Assembly (NCBI GenBank): GCA_009993045.1 | Contig: JAACUG010000101.1 | Span: forward strand, 1 to 38,093 | Direction: 5' to 3' | DNA length: 38,093 bases | DNA from: Cyanobacteria bacterium CG_2015-22_32_23 | GTDB lineage: Bacteria; Cyanobacteriota; Cyanobacteriia; Cyanobacteriales; Cyanobacteriaceae | Shown here: positions 16,733-25,487 of the stretch, one piece after another | Numbering within the stretch: position 1 is the stretch's first letter | Layout: the number at the start of each line of letters is the position of its first letter | Notes under the pieces: generated by a model | Database searches by the model: none | The model's input: the letters and a program-made list of their open reading frames with translations, nothing else | What the model was told of the DNA's origin: nothing | Program-made: the position numbers and the translations under genes

Positions 16733-17035
16733 ATGAATAGCAGTATTAATAACAGCGCCATTGAAAATGAACTAAAAAAGTTAGTCAATGAAATTTTGTG
16801 TTTAGCCAAAAAATCTCCCGATAATATTTTTGACGTACTTTTGATTCTTCGAGAGTTAGAGTTACTTCATCGTACCATTAGACAAGAAATGCTAGAGCCG
16901 AATTTACCGGATACTCGTCACCGACTTTATTTATTGTTAAAACATATAGAAGAAGTTGGTGGTTGGCCTTATATTGAAAGAATGAAAATAAAAGATATTT
17001 GTGATAAATTACTTTCTGAAGAAAAATCACCCTAG
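16733..17035 (+). CDS. Small helical protein of unknown function, 100 residues
   Basis: Not recognised at family level. It is entirely helical by composition and has no signal peptide or membrane segment. The middle is regular and charged (FDVLLILRELELLHRTIRQ, about 34-52), followed by LPDTRHRLYLLLKHIEEVGGWPYIERMKI. The leucine heptad character of residues 34-75 suggests a helical hairpin or a dimer. It lies 97 bp downstream of the 135-residue unknown on the same strand, possibly in one transcript, and converges with glyS. A convergent terminator-like hairpin follows. Confidence 0.7.
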   Translation: MNSSINNSAIENELKKLVNEILCLAKKSPDNIFDVLLILRELELLHRTIRQEMLEPNLPDTRHRLYLLLKHIEEVGGWPYIERMKIKDICDKLLSEEKSP

Positions 17036-17111
17036 GGTTACTTAATGGTTTCGTGAAATTAAGAAGATAAAGGGAGAAAGGGCAAAAGTTTTACTGTCTT
17101 AAAATTATCAT

Positions 17112-17158
17112 AAAATAGAGTATTATCAGTCTTATTTGTTAAATAAAAACTCTATTTT
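17112..17158. terminator. Convergent terminator-like hairpin between the 100-residue gene and glyS
   Basis: A perfect 10-bp inverted repeat, AAAATAGAGT (17112-17121) and ACTCTATTTT (17149-17158), separated by 27 bp. Each arm ends in A/T runs, so it could end transcripts from both sides. The stem is A/T-rich and the loop large, so efficiency is uncertain. Confidence 0.45.
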
Positions 17159-17232
17159 TAGAATACTAAATTTTGCACAATATATTTAATTTTTAAAACT
17201 CCAACATCATTGCCCCTTTCCCTTCAATTTAC

Positions 17233-19368
17233 TTATTTTACAATTACTCCAAAATCAGCTAAAACTCGGCTACAATTGCGTAATAAGCCTAATAAATTTA
17301 GACGGTTAGTTTTTATCTTTTCATTATCTGCCATCACTAAAACACTATTTTCACCATCAAAAAAGCTACTTACTTTAGGATTAATTTCTAGTAAACCATC
17401 GGTTAATAATTGATAGTTACTTTCACTTTTAGCTTGTTTACTAATGGGTAATAACTTAGATAATCCTTGATAAAATTCTTGCTCTGAAATTGATTCAAAT
17501 AAATCAGGATTTATCACCTTTTCTAAATGTAATTCTTCGGTTTTTAAACTTCCTTTTGAAGCTAATTTTGTTGAACGATTTACTGTTTCATAAATTTGAA
17601 TTAGGATGTTATTATTACGAATTTCTTGTAAAAATAAAGCTCTTTTTCTTACGTCTAATAAATTATTTAATGCTCTTTGATTATATTCTAAATCATTGTC
17701 TCCTAATACAGCATTTACTAAGTCATAATCGATGTTTAATTCATCTTGTAAAAGAGTATTAATTCTTTGTAAGAAAAATTCTTTTATGACATTTAAAGGA
17801 GATTTTTTTTCACGATGTGCCGTAGTAAATTCTTCACAGGCTTGAGTTAATAATTGAGATAAATTGAGGTTAAGATTTCCGTGCCAAATAATATTAATAA
17901 TACCATTAGCTGCTCTTCTCAGGGCAAAGGGATCACTTGAACCTGTAGGCATCATTCCTAAACCCATAATACTTACTATGGTATCAAGGCGATCGCAAAT
18001 GCCAACAACTTGTCCATTAAGGGTTTGAGGTAAAATATCTCCAGCATTTCTAGGTAAATAATGTTCAAAAATACCTCTTGCTACCGTAGGAGATTCACCA
18101 CTAATTAAAGCGTATTTTTCGCCCATAACGCCCTGTAACTCAGGAAATTCATATACCATCTGAGTAACTAAATCAGCTTTACATAAAGAAGCAGTAATTT
18201 CTATGTCACTTTTTTGTTGTTCAGTTAATCGTAACTGGTCAGAAATTTGTTGACTAATAGTAATAATACGATTAACTTTATCGTGAATTGAGCCTAAATC
18301 TTCTTGAAAAGTAACATTTTCTAACTGAGGTAAATAAGTTTCTAAATGTTCGTCACAATCAGCTTGATAAAAAAATTGAGCATCGGCTAATCTTGCTCGA
18401 ATTACCTTAGCATTTCCTGTGGCAATAATATCAGATTTTTTAGGATCTCCATTAGAAATAGTAATAAAATAGGGCATTAAATCGCCTTTTTCGTCTCTAA
18501 TGGGAAAATAACGCTGATGTTTAACCATCACTGTAGCGATAACTTCTGAAGGTAATATCAAGAATTCTGATTCAAATTTACCTAAAACTGCCGTAGGATA
18601 TTCCACTAAATTCGTTACCTCTGCTAATAAATCAGGGTAAATATCGGCTTTTCCGCCTACGGTATCCGCTAAAATCTTGATTTCTCCTTCAATCTTTTGA
18701 CTACGGTTTTTTACTTCTACTAACACCGATGCTTTTTCTAAAGAAGCAACATAATCAGTCGCCGAAGAAATTTTTACCTTAGCAGGGTGTAAAATACGAT
18801 GTCCTGATGTATAGCGATCACTTTTTAACGTAGTTGAACCGCTTACTAATTCAAAAGGTAAAATCTCATTATTCCAAAGAGTAATAATACTACGAATAGG
18901 GCGAGGAAAACGTAAATCACCGTCACTCCACCGCATAAACCTTCTTCCTTCTAAACCCATAATCCATTGAGGGATTAATTTTTGCAAGATAGAAGTAGTA
19001 GCATCACCGACAGTTTTTTTGTGAATAAAAATAAATTCTCCTTTATCCGTTTGTTTGATGTGAAAATCCTCCACTTTAACCCCTTGTTTACGCGCAAAAC
19101 CTTCGGCGGCTGGAGTTGGCTTACCGTCTTTAAAAGCCGAAGAAATAGGTGGCCCTTTTATCTCTTCCTCTCTATCGGGTTGTTTTTCTTCTAAACCTTC
19201 TATTAACACCGCTAAACGTCTGGGAGTACCGTATATTGTAATCTCTCTAGGATATAAAAATTCGTCAGCTAAATTTTGTTTTATTTTGTGTTGCCATTGA
19301 TTAATTGCACTATCAATAAAATCTGCTGGTAGTTCTTCAGTTCCAATTTCTAAAAGGAAGTTTGGCAT
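17233..19368 (-). CDS. glyS: Glycyl-tRNA synthetase beta subunit (GlyS)
   Basis: Beta subunit of the bacterial heterotetrameric (alpha2-beta2) glycyl-tRNA synthetase; it supplies tRNA recognition while the alpha subunit holds the active site. At 711 residues the length is typical. The N terminus is diagnostic: [17 protein letters not shown] (about 2-18). Further family stretches are [14 protein letters not shown] (about 46-59), [24 protein letters not shown] (about 138-161), [19 protein letters not shown] (about 272-290), [35 protein letters not shown] (about 456-490, in the HD-like domain) and a C-terminal anticodon-binding region. No glyQ lies in the window, so the alpha subunit is encoded elsewhere, as is common in cyanobacteria. 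Confidence 0.97.
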   Translation of the reverse strand: MPNFLLEIGTEELPADFIDSAINQWQHKIKQNLADEFLYPREITIYGTPRRLAVLIEGLEEKQPDREEEIKGPPISSAFKDGKPTPAAEGFARKQGVKVEDFHIKQTDKGEFIFIHKKTVGDATTSILQKLIPQWIMGLEGRRFMRWSDGDLRFPRPIRSIITLWNNEILPFELVSGSTTLKSDRYTSGHRILHPAKVKISSATDYVASLEKASVLVEVKNRSQKIEGEIKILADTVGGKADIYPDLLAEVTNLVEYPTAVLGKFESEFLILPSEVIATVMVKHQRYFPIRDEKGDLMPYFITISNGDPKKSDIIATGNAKVIRARLADAQFFYQADCDEHLETYLPQLENVTFQEDLGSIHDKVNRIITISQQISDQLRLTEQQKSDIEITASLCKADLVTQMVYEFPELQGVMGEKYALISGESPTVARGIFEHYLPRNAGDILPQTLNGQVVGICDRLDTIVSIMGLGMMPTGSSDPFALRRAANGIINIIWHGNLNLNLSQLLTQACEEFTTAHREKKSPLNVIKEFFLQRINTLLQDELNIDYDLVNAVLGDNDLEYNQRALNNLLDVRKRALFLQEIRNNNILIQIYETVNRSTKLASKGSLKTEELHLEKVINPDLFESISEQEFYQGLSKLLPISKQAKSESNYQLLTDGLLEINPKVSSFFDGENSVLVMADNEKIKTNRLNLLGLLRNCSRVLADFGVIVK

Positions 19369-19471
19369 ATTTGCGTTATTTCTATAATCATTTTTCCTTT
19401 AATTATCGACTATTGCTTATTAATTAACAATAGATTATCAATTAAGGACATTGATTCTCTCTGGCTAAATC

Positions 19472-19525
19472 AAGTAAGTAAGTAAAATTAATTATCTGTT
19501 TACCTTATCAAAGGCACTCATGCAA
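19472..19525 (+). repeat. Dispersed repeat, copy 3 (core plus extension)
   Basis: The core AAGTAAGTAAGTAAAATTAA (extending with TTA) runs 19472-19494 and is followed by TTTACCTTATC...CATGCAA to 19525, the same order as copy 2 in the mrp operon. It sits in the 290-bp spacer between glyS and the DUF4079 gene. I see nothing else there beyond A/T-rich DNA. Confidence 0.7.
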
Positions 19526-19658
19526 CAAAGATTATTCATTATTTTTATTAACCTTAAAATAGATAATCCGCAAATGCTTAAATACTTAATTGATTCACTT
19601 TTCAAATATTAAACCAATAATAAATTATATTTCTACTTACAATTTTTATCAATAATTA

Positions 19659-20345
19659 TTAATAGTTACTAAGTGTCAATATAAATGCAGGAGGGGGAGT
19701 ATATAAACCAATTTCAAATAAATCTCTAGATCCTGTAATACCTTGTCCTATAAATAATAATAATGCTAAACAGTTTAAAATAATGTGAATATTACGCCAT
19801 TTATGGGATTTATCTCGATAAATATCATCAATAATGGCTACGGAAAAAATCATTAATAAACAAACAATTACACCATAATAGTAGTGTGACCAAAACCACT
19901 CATTACCACGACGAAAAACACCATCTTGACAACCTAAAATAACAACTCCCATGCCACTTAAAGTAGCAAAAATTCCTCTCCATAATTTTACTGTCCCACG
20001 AAATAATAAAATAAAAGAAGCAATGGTAAAAATAAACATTAAAACTAAGAAGATAAACTGTAGAAAATTTGTTTGCCAAAGTTGTTCTTTAAGAATATTT
20101 TTAGTAATAATAGGTTGTGCTAATCCTATCAATGTGACTATAACTACTGCTGTAGATAATAGTTTCCCAATATTGACATGAGTTTTACCCACGGAAGGGG
20201 CAATTTTAGTTTTTTCTCCTGTTTTTACTTGTAATCTCCTTTGACGAGTTTCCCACGCAAAATAAGAAACTATCCCCACTAAAGGAAAAACACCAATAAC
20301 CGCAAAAAAAGGATGAATTAAGAGGCTAAATTGTTCCAAAGTCAT
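19659..20345 (-). CDS. DUF4079 family integral membrane protein
   Basis: A 228-residue polytopic protein recognised as the cyanobacterial/plastid DUF4079 type, known only as an uncharacterised membrane family. Six or so hydrophobic helices are visible: FFAVIGVFPLVGIVSYFAWE (about 13-32), LLSTAVVIVTLIGLAQPI, LQFIFLVLMFIFTIASFILLF, IFATLSGMGVVILGCQDG, YYGVIVCLLMIFSVAIID and IILNCLALLLFIGQGITGSRDL. Histidines in the first helix (LIHPFF) and between helices (FWSHYYYG, KSHKW) suggest a possible heme or redox site like those of b-type cytochrome membrane domains, but this is inference. Upstream of glyS on the same strand and separated by 290 bp, so co-transcription is uncertain. Confidence 0.75.
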   Translation of the reverse strand: MTLEQFSLLIHPFFAVIGVFPLVGIVSYFAWETRQRRLQVKTGEKTKIAPSVGKTHVNIGKLLSTAVVIVTLIGLAQPIITKNILKEQLWQTNFLQFIFLVLMFIFTIASFILLFRGTVKLWRGIFATLSGMGVVILGCQDGVFRRGNEWFWSHYYYGVIVCLLMIFSVAIIDDIYRDKSHKWRNIHIILNCLALLLFIGQGITGSRDLFEIGLYTPPPAFILTLSNY

Positions 20346-20748
20346 AATTTTATTTCGTACTTTTAACTTGAATTATCTTTACCCTAGAATGTAACTAAGT
20401 TTTCTTGAAAAATACTGAATTTTTACTAAACATTTTTTCATGAAAATATTATATCTTCTCGGTATTTAGTAGTATTCTTTCAGGTGTCAGTAACTAATAA
20501 TTATTGCTATATAAAAACTAATGAGAGCCATTTTATCTTAAGATGACCTGAAATATTCCTAGATATTGATAGTCTAATTTATTAAAAGATATACTTTCTC
20601 TGAAGGTGTTTGTATCAAGAGAATTTATAACTAAATAAAATTTTTATTAAGAAAGGGTGATTTTTTTTACGGATCGTAGTTCAATAAATACTATTTACTA
20701 TGAAAATTAATATATAAAAATATCTTTGCAAGAAGAAATTAAGCAAAA
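20346..20748. other. 403-bp divergent spacer, DUF4079 / aminotransferase
   Basis: A/T-rich DNA without an open frame of note. The only structure seen is an imperfect inverted repeat of TTTCAGGT (about 20478) with ACCTGAAA (about 20546), with a long loop that contains the palindrome ATCTTAAGAT. The spacer presumably holds both divergent promoters; I could not place convincing -35/-10 pairs. No Shine-Dalgarno precedes the aminotransferase ATG. Confidence 0.5.
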
Positions 20749-21915
20749 ATGAATAAATTAGCCGCTAGAATATCCCAAGTTAATCCCTCCATTACTCTGA
20801 CTATCACCGCTAAAGCTAAAACCATGAAAGCAGAGGGGTTAGATGTTTGTAGTTTTAGTGCCGGTGAGCCCGATTTTGATACTCCTAATCATATTAAATT
20901 AGCAGCTAAACAAGCATTAGATCAAGGTAAAACTAAATATGGCGCGGCAGCAGGAGAAATTGGTTTACGTCAAGCCATCGCTAATAAGCTCAAAAAAGAC
21001 AACAATTTAGATTATAAACCTGAAAATATTATCGTTACTAACGGTGGGAAACACTCTTTATATAACTTGATGATGGCGTTAATTGAAGAAGGTGACGAGG
21101 TAATTATTCCTGCACCCTATTGGTTAAGTTATCCTGAAATGGTGACATTAGCTGGAGGCAAATCTGTAATTGTAACCACCACCGCAGAACATCACTATAA
21201 AATTACCCCAGAACAGTTAAAACAGGCGATTACCTCAAAAACTAAATTATTTGTCTTAAACTCTCCTTCTAACCCCACAGGAAGCGTTTATAGCCCATCT
21301 GAGATTAAGGCTCTAGCCCAAGTTATTATTGATCACGATATTTTAGTAGTATCCGACGAAATTTACGAAAAAATCCTTTATGATGACACTACTCATTTAA
21401 GTATTGGAGCAGTGAATGAAGAAATTTTCAAACGTACTATTATTAGTAACGGTTTTGCAAAGGCTTATTCTATGACGGGATGGCGTGTTGGTTATATTGC
21501 TGGTGATATTAATCTTATCAAAGCCATGACCACTGTTCAAGGTCACAGTACTTCTAATGTTTGTACTTTTGCTCAATATGGCGCTATAGCCGCTTTAGAA
21601 TCTTCTCAAGAATGTGTGGAGGAGATGTTAGTCTCTTTTACCCAAAGAAGAAAAGTCATGTACTCTGCCGTAAAATCTATTCCTAATGTTAGTACCACTT
21701 TACCTCAAGGAGCATTTTACTTATTTATTGATATTAGTAAAACTGGTTTAAAATCTTTGGAATTTTGTGATAAATTACTTACTCAAGAACAAGTTGCAGT
21801 AATTCCGGGTATTGCTTTCGGGGATGATAATTGTATTCGTTTATCCTATGCCACCGATATGGTATCTATTGAAAAAGGTATGACAAGACTAGGAAATTTT
21901 ATTCAATCACTCTAA
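20749..21915 (+). CDS. aspC: PLP-dependent class I aminotransferase (aspartate aminotransferase type)
   Basis: Transfers the amino group between aspartate (or related amino acids) and 2-oxoglutarate. At 388 residues it fits the class I-gamma (thermophile/cyanobacterial) AspC subgroup. Sequence marks: [15 protein letters not shown] (about 36-50, substrate and cofactor contact), [16 protein letters not shown] (about 64-79), [23 protein letters not shown] (about 96-118), [12 protein letters not shown] (about 172-183), [14 protein letters not shown], and the Schiff-base lysine in [20 protein letters not shown] (about 226-245), followed by a C-terminal arginine in CIRLSYA. Exact substrate range (aspartate, aromatic, prephenate) cannot be read from the sequence. 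Monocistronic by context. Confidence 0.9.
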   Translation: MNKLAARISQVNPSITLTITAKAKTMKAEGLDVCSFSAGEPDFDTPNHIKLAAKQALDQGKTKYGAAAGEIGLRQAIANKLKKDNNLDYKPENIIVTNGGKHSLYNLMMALIEEGDEVIIPAPYWLSYPEMVTLAGGKSVIVTTTAEHHYKITPEQLKQAITSKTKLFVLNSPSNPTGSVYSPSEIKALAQVIIDHDILVVSDEIYEKILYDDTTHLSIGAVNEEIFKRTIISNGFAKAYSMTGWRVGYIAGDINLIKAMTTVQGHSTSNVCTFAQYGAIAALESSQECVEEMLVSFTQRRKVMYSAVKSIPNVSTTLPQGAFYLFIDISKTGLKSLEFCDKLLTQEQVAVIPGIAFGDDNCIRLSYATDMVSIEKGMTRLGNFIQSL

Positions 21916-21934
21916 TATTTAACTAATTAATAAA

Positions 21935-21979
21935 AACAAGTCATCAACATAAGTTTCTACTTAAATATTGTGACTTGTT
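21935..21979 (-). terminator. Candidate terminator between aminotransferase and rpsU
   Basis: AACAAGTCA (21935-21943) pairs with TGACTTGTT (21971-21979); the loop contains a further AAGT/ACTT pairing. Read on the minus strand it is followed by TTTATTAATTAG, a usable T-rich tract, so it may end the rpsU transcript about 150 nt after its stop. On the plus strand the T run is poorer. Confidence 0.45.
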
Positions 21980-22130
21980 CTTATATTTCAAAAAAAATAA
22001 CATTCAAAACTCAAATAATTTCATTATGAATTAACTAAGATAAAGACAACTATCTACTGTTAATTTTATTATCACCTTACCTATTTATAAATAACTACTC
22101 ACTACTCTTTTTCTAAAAATACTATTCTAC

Positions 22131-22307
22131 TTAACGAAAGCGTTTTTTGCGACGAGCAACGGCTTTGCGTTTTTGTTTTTCAATGGGGGTTTCAAAGTGA
22201 CGCAGACGTTTAATATCTGCAAAGATTCCAGCTTTAGAAACTTGTCTTTTAAAACGACGTAAAGCTGATTCTATATTTTCATTTTGTCCTACAACCACTT
22301 GGGTCAT
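22131..22307 (-). CDS. rpsU: 30S ribosomal protein S21 (RpsU)
   Basis: A 58-residue, strongly basic small-subunit protein. The reading begins [20 protein letters not shown] and continues with [20 protein letters not shown] and [20 protein letters not shown]. The E-x-x-x-A-L-R-R-F-K-R start, the [12 protein letters not shown] centre and the arginine/lysine-rich helical tail are the S21 hallmarks. S21 contacts the 3' end of 16S rRNA near the anti-Shine-Dalgarno and helps initiation. It has the best ribosome-binding site in the window (AAGGAGG seven bases before the ATG). It follows mrnC by 92 bp on the same strand, forming a possible STAS-mrnC-rpsU transcript. Confidence 0.96.
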   Translation of the reverse strand: MTQVVVGQNENIESALRRFKRQVSKAGIFADIKRLRHFETPIEKQKRKAVARRKKRFR

Positions 22308-22314
22308 TTAATAT

Positions 22315-22321
22315 CCTCCTT
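22315..22321 (-). promoter_or_regulatory. rpsU: Strong Shine-Dalgarno of rpsU
   Basis: AAGGAGG on the minus strand, seven bases upstream of the rpsU ATG. It fixes the start and is unusually strong for this window, where most starts have weak or no Shine-Dalgarno. Confidence 0.85.
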
Positions 22322-22399
22322 ACTAAAATTTTTACTTAGATTTTAAAACTAATCTACTATTATAACTTACTAATGGATGTTATACCATAGATAAATTAA

Positions 22400-22864
22400 T
22401 TACATTTTTATTTGAGATAATATATATTCTAATCTTTGGCGATCGCAAATATAAAGGTATCCTAACAGTGTTTCTAAACCAGTGGCTTGTTGATAGGTTT
22501 GTAGAGGTAAACGACGAGGAGATTTATTAACAGAATTTTTACCCCGACGAACCCAATTTCTTTCGATGTCCGTTAAAAGAGGGTATAGTTGTTGTAAATA
22601 AGCAGCTTGTGATTCAGCTCTAACCTTGCCAACTACTTGGTGATGATAGTCAGAAATTTTTTTGGGAGGTAATAAAAACTTAGTCCTAATATAAAGCTCA
22701 AAAACTACATCGCCGATATAAGCAAAAGAAACAGGGGAAATTTGTAGAATAGAAGAAGGAGAAATTTCCCCATGCAAAATGGGTTGCCAGTGGGGAATAA
22801 CCTCATTCTGGGAGTCAGATTGAGGCGAATTCGAGGATTCAAAACTGTTTTGTGTTATAGACAA
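22400..22864 (-). CDS. mrnC: Mini-ribonuclease 3 (MrnC)
   Basis: A stand-alone RNase III catalytic domain without the dsRNA-binding domain; it matures 23S rRNA ends in other bacteria. The 154-residue protein has a variable serine/asparagine-rich N terminus (about 1-40). The core then starts with SPVSFAYIGDVVFELYIRTKFL (about 44-65), where the catalytic acidic E-x-x-x-D-type signature reads AYIGDVVFELYIR. It continues with DYHHQVVGKVRAESQAAYL, and LTDIERNWVRRGKNS carries the charged RRGKN motif. ATGLETLLGYLYICD (about 128-142) holds the second acidic site. All features match the MrnC family. It lies 26 bp downstream of the STAS gene and upstream of rpsU on the same strand. Confidence 0.92.
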   Translation of the reverse strand: MSITQNSFESSNSPQSDSQNEVIPHWQPILHGEISPSSILQISPVSFAYIGDVVFELYIRTKFLLPPKKISDYHHQVVGKVRAESQAAYLQQLYPLLTDIERNWVRRGKNSVNKSPRRLPLQTYQQATGLETLLGYLYICDRQRLEYILSQIKM

Positions 22865-22890
22865 AGCATGAAACTGGTTTTAAAGCTAAA

Positions 22891-23289
22891 TTATTGCATA
22901 TCTTCTAAGGCTTCATCAAGAGAATTTTTCAATTTAAGAAACTTCTCTAATCTAACCATTTTTACTGTTTGAGTTACTCTCGCATTACTAACAATTCGGA
23001 AATTTCCTTTGATGGTATCAACGTGTTTTGCAATACGAACTAAAGCACCTAATCCTGAACTATCAATGAAGTCAATTTGAGATAAATCTAAGATTACCTG
23101 ATTAGCTGATTCTTTGACATAATTCAAGACTACTTTCTGAAAAGTCGGTTCTGAAAAAGCGTCTAATTGACCTAGTAAATGGAAGATTTGGCAGTTTTTT
23201 CTGACTTCACGAGTCCCTCTAAGACTAACTGTCAGATTTAGTTGTTCTGAAATAGCTACCTCCTTACTTTCCTGTAGTTGATGAATCAA
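22891..23289 (-). CDS. STAS-domain protein, anti-sigma factor antagonist type
   Basis: A 132-residue protein with one STAS domain. The region from about 30 reads FHLLGQLDAFSEPTFQKVV, and then comes the phosphoacceptor loop VILDLSQIDFIDSSGLGALVRI (about 69-90), where the second serine of DSSGLG is the usual phosphorylation site in SpoIIAA/RsbV proteins. Such proteins bind an anti-sigma kinase or a PP2C-regulated partner in switching pathways. No kinase or phosphatase partner is encoded nearby, so the target is unknown. A short N-terminal extension (about 1-28) precedes the domain. First gene of a probable STAS-mrnC-rpsU unit, divergent from the small secreted protein gene. Confidence 0.88.
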   Translation of the reverse strand: MIHQLQESKEVAISEQLNLTVSLRGTREVRKNCQIFHLLGQLDAFSEPTFQKVVLNYVKESANQVILDLSQIDFIDSSGLGALVRIAKHVDTIKGNFRIVSNARVTQTVKMVRLEKFLKLKNSLDEALEDMQ

Positions 23290-23376
23290 TTGTACAATAT
23301 AGCTTAAAATTGTACGATTAAGTCTATTTTTTTTGATAATTTTGATTAATAGAGCTTATTATAGCCATAATAACTC

Positions 23377-23676
23377 ATGATGAATTTTTTTATGATAAGT
23401 TTAGGTATATTTTGTCTCGTGTTGATGGGTAATTTATCCGCTTTAGCTTTACCTCCTCGGGAGGATATTCCTGAAGAAATTTTATCGACAGAAATTATTG
23501 TTGAGGGAAAATCTCCTATGGATAATAAATCATTAACGGCGGCAGATTATGCTTTATTAGAAGAAAAAATAGCAAAAAGTGCTTTTCCTCCCGTAGTTAA
23601 TTCTGATTTACGTCATCAGATTTTTTTACTTAATATTCTTAAAATGATTCGCACTATTTCACCTTTTAATAATTAG
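23377..23676 (+). CDS. Small secreted or periplasmic protein of unknown function, 99 residues
   Basis: Not assigned to a named family. The N terminus is a signal peptide: MMNFFMISLGIFCLVLMGN as hydrophobic core and a likely cleavage after LSALA (about residue 25). The mature part is acidic then amphipathic: PPREDIPEEILSTEIIVEG followed by KSPMDNKSLTAADYALLEEKI and a hydrophobic tail LRHQIFLLNILKMIRTISPF. The phrase EGKSPMDNKSLTAADYALLE resembles short exported proteins I associate with cyanobacteria, but without a function. Preceded by a divergent STAS gene and followed by the coiled-coil gene 78 bp downstream. Confidence 0.7.
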   Translation: MMNFFMISLGIFCLVLMGNLSALALPPREDIPEEILSTEIIVEGKSPMDNKSLTAADYALLEEKIAKSAFPPVVNSDLRHQIFLLNILKMIRTISPFNN

Positions 23677-23754
23677 TATTTTATCCAAATCTTTTCACTA
23701 ATTTTGAGGAAGATTAAACTACATAATTGTTAAATATAATTAATTATATTGACT

Positions 23755-25383
23755 ATGATTAAAACAGCCATCGGGAATAATATTGACTGTCAAACTTTAA
23801 AAATAAAATGTTCTGAGATCATTAATGAGAGTAAACTTATCGAATCTCCTTACAATCTTGATTGTTTGATCGAAGACAAATATCTAGTAATTTCTATTGA
23901 TGATTTTGGGGAAGATAATTTAACTAAAATTATTGATTTAATTCGACAAGTTATTAATGAATATCAAATTATTGATGACTTTTTAATTCGTAGTTTTTAT
24001 GATGTTAATAAAATATTTTTTTGCAGTAATAATCAAACTAAAGATAACATTATTAATGATAAGTTTGAAACTGTAAATAATTTAAAATATTCTTCTTTTA
24101 ATTTTTCGGTAGGATTTTTTATTTTTCTTTTTGGGTTATTATCTTTAGGTACTATTGGTACGATATATTATTTTACTCGTCCTTGTGTTTTGGGAAATTG
24201 TGAGTTAATCACAGAAACGGAAACATCAATATCTCGTTTATTAAAAAATCAATCTCAAGGTTTAGATGAAATTAAAATAAAAAATATACAATTAGGGTTA
24301 ATAGAGGGAATAAATAAATTAAAAAGAGTTCCTCGCTGGTCAAAATACTATCAAGAAAGTAATATATTAATTAGTGAATATAAAAATAAAATTGACGATT
24401 TAGATAAATTATTAAATGCTTTAGTGTTAGTTAATAATGCGCAAACTTTAACAAAAAATTTACCTTTATCTTTAGATGAATGGAATAGAGTTAAAAGTTT
24501 TTTAAATGATGCTATTAAGATTATAAATTCCATAAAAGTAGAAGAATTAAACCAATTTAAAACAGAAAAATTAATAAGTTATCAAAATGAATTAACGACA
24601 GTAAATAATAATATTCTACAGGAAAAAAAAGCTAATGATTTATTAAATCAAGCAAAAGATTTAGCCGTAGTAATTGATAATGAAGCAAAAGAAGTTAAGT
24701 CTTTAGTAGATTTAGAAAATATAGGAAAAAAATGGCAAACTTCCATTCAAAAAGTAGAATTAATTTCTCCTCAAACAACAGCTTACTTAGAAAAAGAAGA
24801 AATTTTAAATAATTATTTACAAAAACTCATTAAAGTACAAAATCAAATTAATCAAGAAAAAAATGCTTTAAATATTAAAAATAAAGCGCAAGAAAAAATT
24901 AAGTTAGCTACAGAATCTCAAAAAAATAATCAATGGACAAAAGCAGTTTCTCTATGGAAAGAAGCGATAACTCTATTCAAAAAAATACCTTCAGAAGTTT
25001 TGTTAAGAAAAGAAATAAATAAATTAGAATCTAATGCTAATAAACAATTAGAAATAGCTACATCAGAATTAAAACAAGCGATTATTAGAGAAGAAATCAA
25101 AACAAAGTTAAAAGAAATATGTAACAAAGAAGAAGTAATGTGCAGTTTTAATGTAAGTAAGGAAAATATTAAAGTCTTTTTAACGGATAAATATTTACAG
25201 AAAATAGCTTCAGCATCAGCTATAACGAATTTAACTAATAATAAAGAAGAAAAAAATCAAATCATCACTCATATTGATCAAGTAGAGAAAAATTATCAAT
25301 ATCTTAGTTCAAAATATAAATTACCTGTAGAAATATATAATCCTCAAAGACAATTAATTATGATTTACAATAACCCATTTTAG
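23755..25383 (+). CDS. Membrane-anchored coiled-coil protein of unknown function
   Basis: Unrecognised as a named family. The start ATG at 23755 was chosen; a TTG six bases upstream is also in frame. Residues 1 to about 112 form a soluble domain (with YLVISIDDFGEDNLTKIIDL) on the inside by charge. One transmembrane helix follows at about 115-140 (VGFFIFLFGLLSLGTIGTIYYF), and then a short cysteine-bearing loop TRPCVLGNCELI. The rest (about 150-460) is mostly lysine/glutamate/asparagine-rich helix with heptad spacing, interrupted by WSKYYQE, WNRVKSFL, WQTSIQ and WKEAITLFKKI elements that look like degenerate helical repeats. A C-terminal domain with two cysteines (CNKEEVMCSFNV) ends at NPQRQLIMIYNNP. 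It probably spans the periplasm. It lies upstream of amt but with its own 3' end. Confidence 0.75.
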   Translation: MIKTAIGNNIDCQTLKIKCSEIINESKLIESPYNLDCLIEDKYLVISIDDFGEDNLTKIIDLIRQVINEYQIIDDFLIRSFYDVNKIFFCSNNQTKDNIINDKFETVNNLKYSSFNFSVGFFIFLFGLLSLGTIGTIYYFTRPCVLGNCELITETETSISRLLKNQSQGLDEIKIKNIQLGLIEGINKLKRVPRWSKYYQESNILISEYKNKIDDLDKLLNALVLVNNAQTLTKNLPLSLDEWNRVKSFLNDAIKIINSIKVEELNQFKTEKLISYQNELTTVNNNILQEKKANDLLNQAKDLAVVIDNEAKEVKSLVDLENIGKKWQTSIQKVELISPQTTAYLEKEEILNNYLQKLIKVQNQINQEKNALNIKNKAQEKIKLATESQKNNQWTKAVSLWKEAITLFKKIPSEVLLRKEINKLESNANKQLEIATSELKQAIIREEIKTKLKEICNKEEVMCSFNVSKENIKVFLTDKYLQKIASASAITNLTNNKEEKNQIITHIDQVEKNYQYLSSKYKLPVEIYNPQRQLIMIYNNPF

Positions 25384-25419
25384 GTGACAGTTTTTACAAT
25401 AAAAGTTACATAAATATTT

Positions 25420-25461
25420 GTAATAATTGATGCTAAAAATAGTTAAGTACCTATTTATAAT
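25420..25461 (+). promoter_or_regulatory. amt: Candidate NtcA-activated promoter of amt
   Basis: GTA-N8-TGC at 25420-25433 is one base off the NtcA consensus GTA-N8-TAC. Exactly 22 bp separate it from a perfect TATAAT -10 box at 25456-25461, the spacing of class II NtcA-dependent promoters. Nitrogen control of amt genes by NtcA is known in cyanobacteria. The mismatch lowers confidence. Confidence 0.5.
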
Positions 25462-25487
25462 GATTTAGTTAAAATCTGGTGAGGATT

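Noticed and set aside
20475-20555. Inverted repeat TTTCAGGT...ACCTGAAA upstream of the aminotransferase as an operator or riboswitch
   Set aside because: The arms are short and about 60 bp apart in A/T-rich DNA; no conserved riboswitch core is visible.
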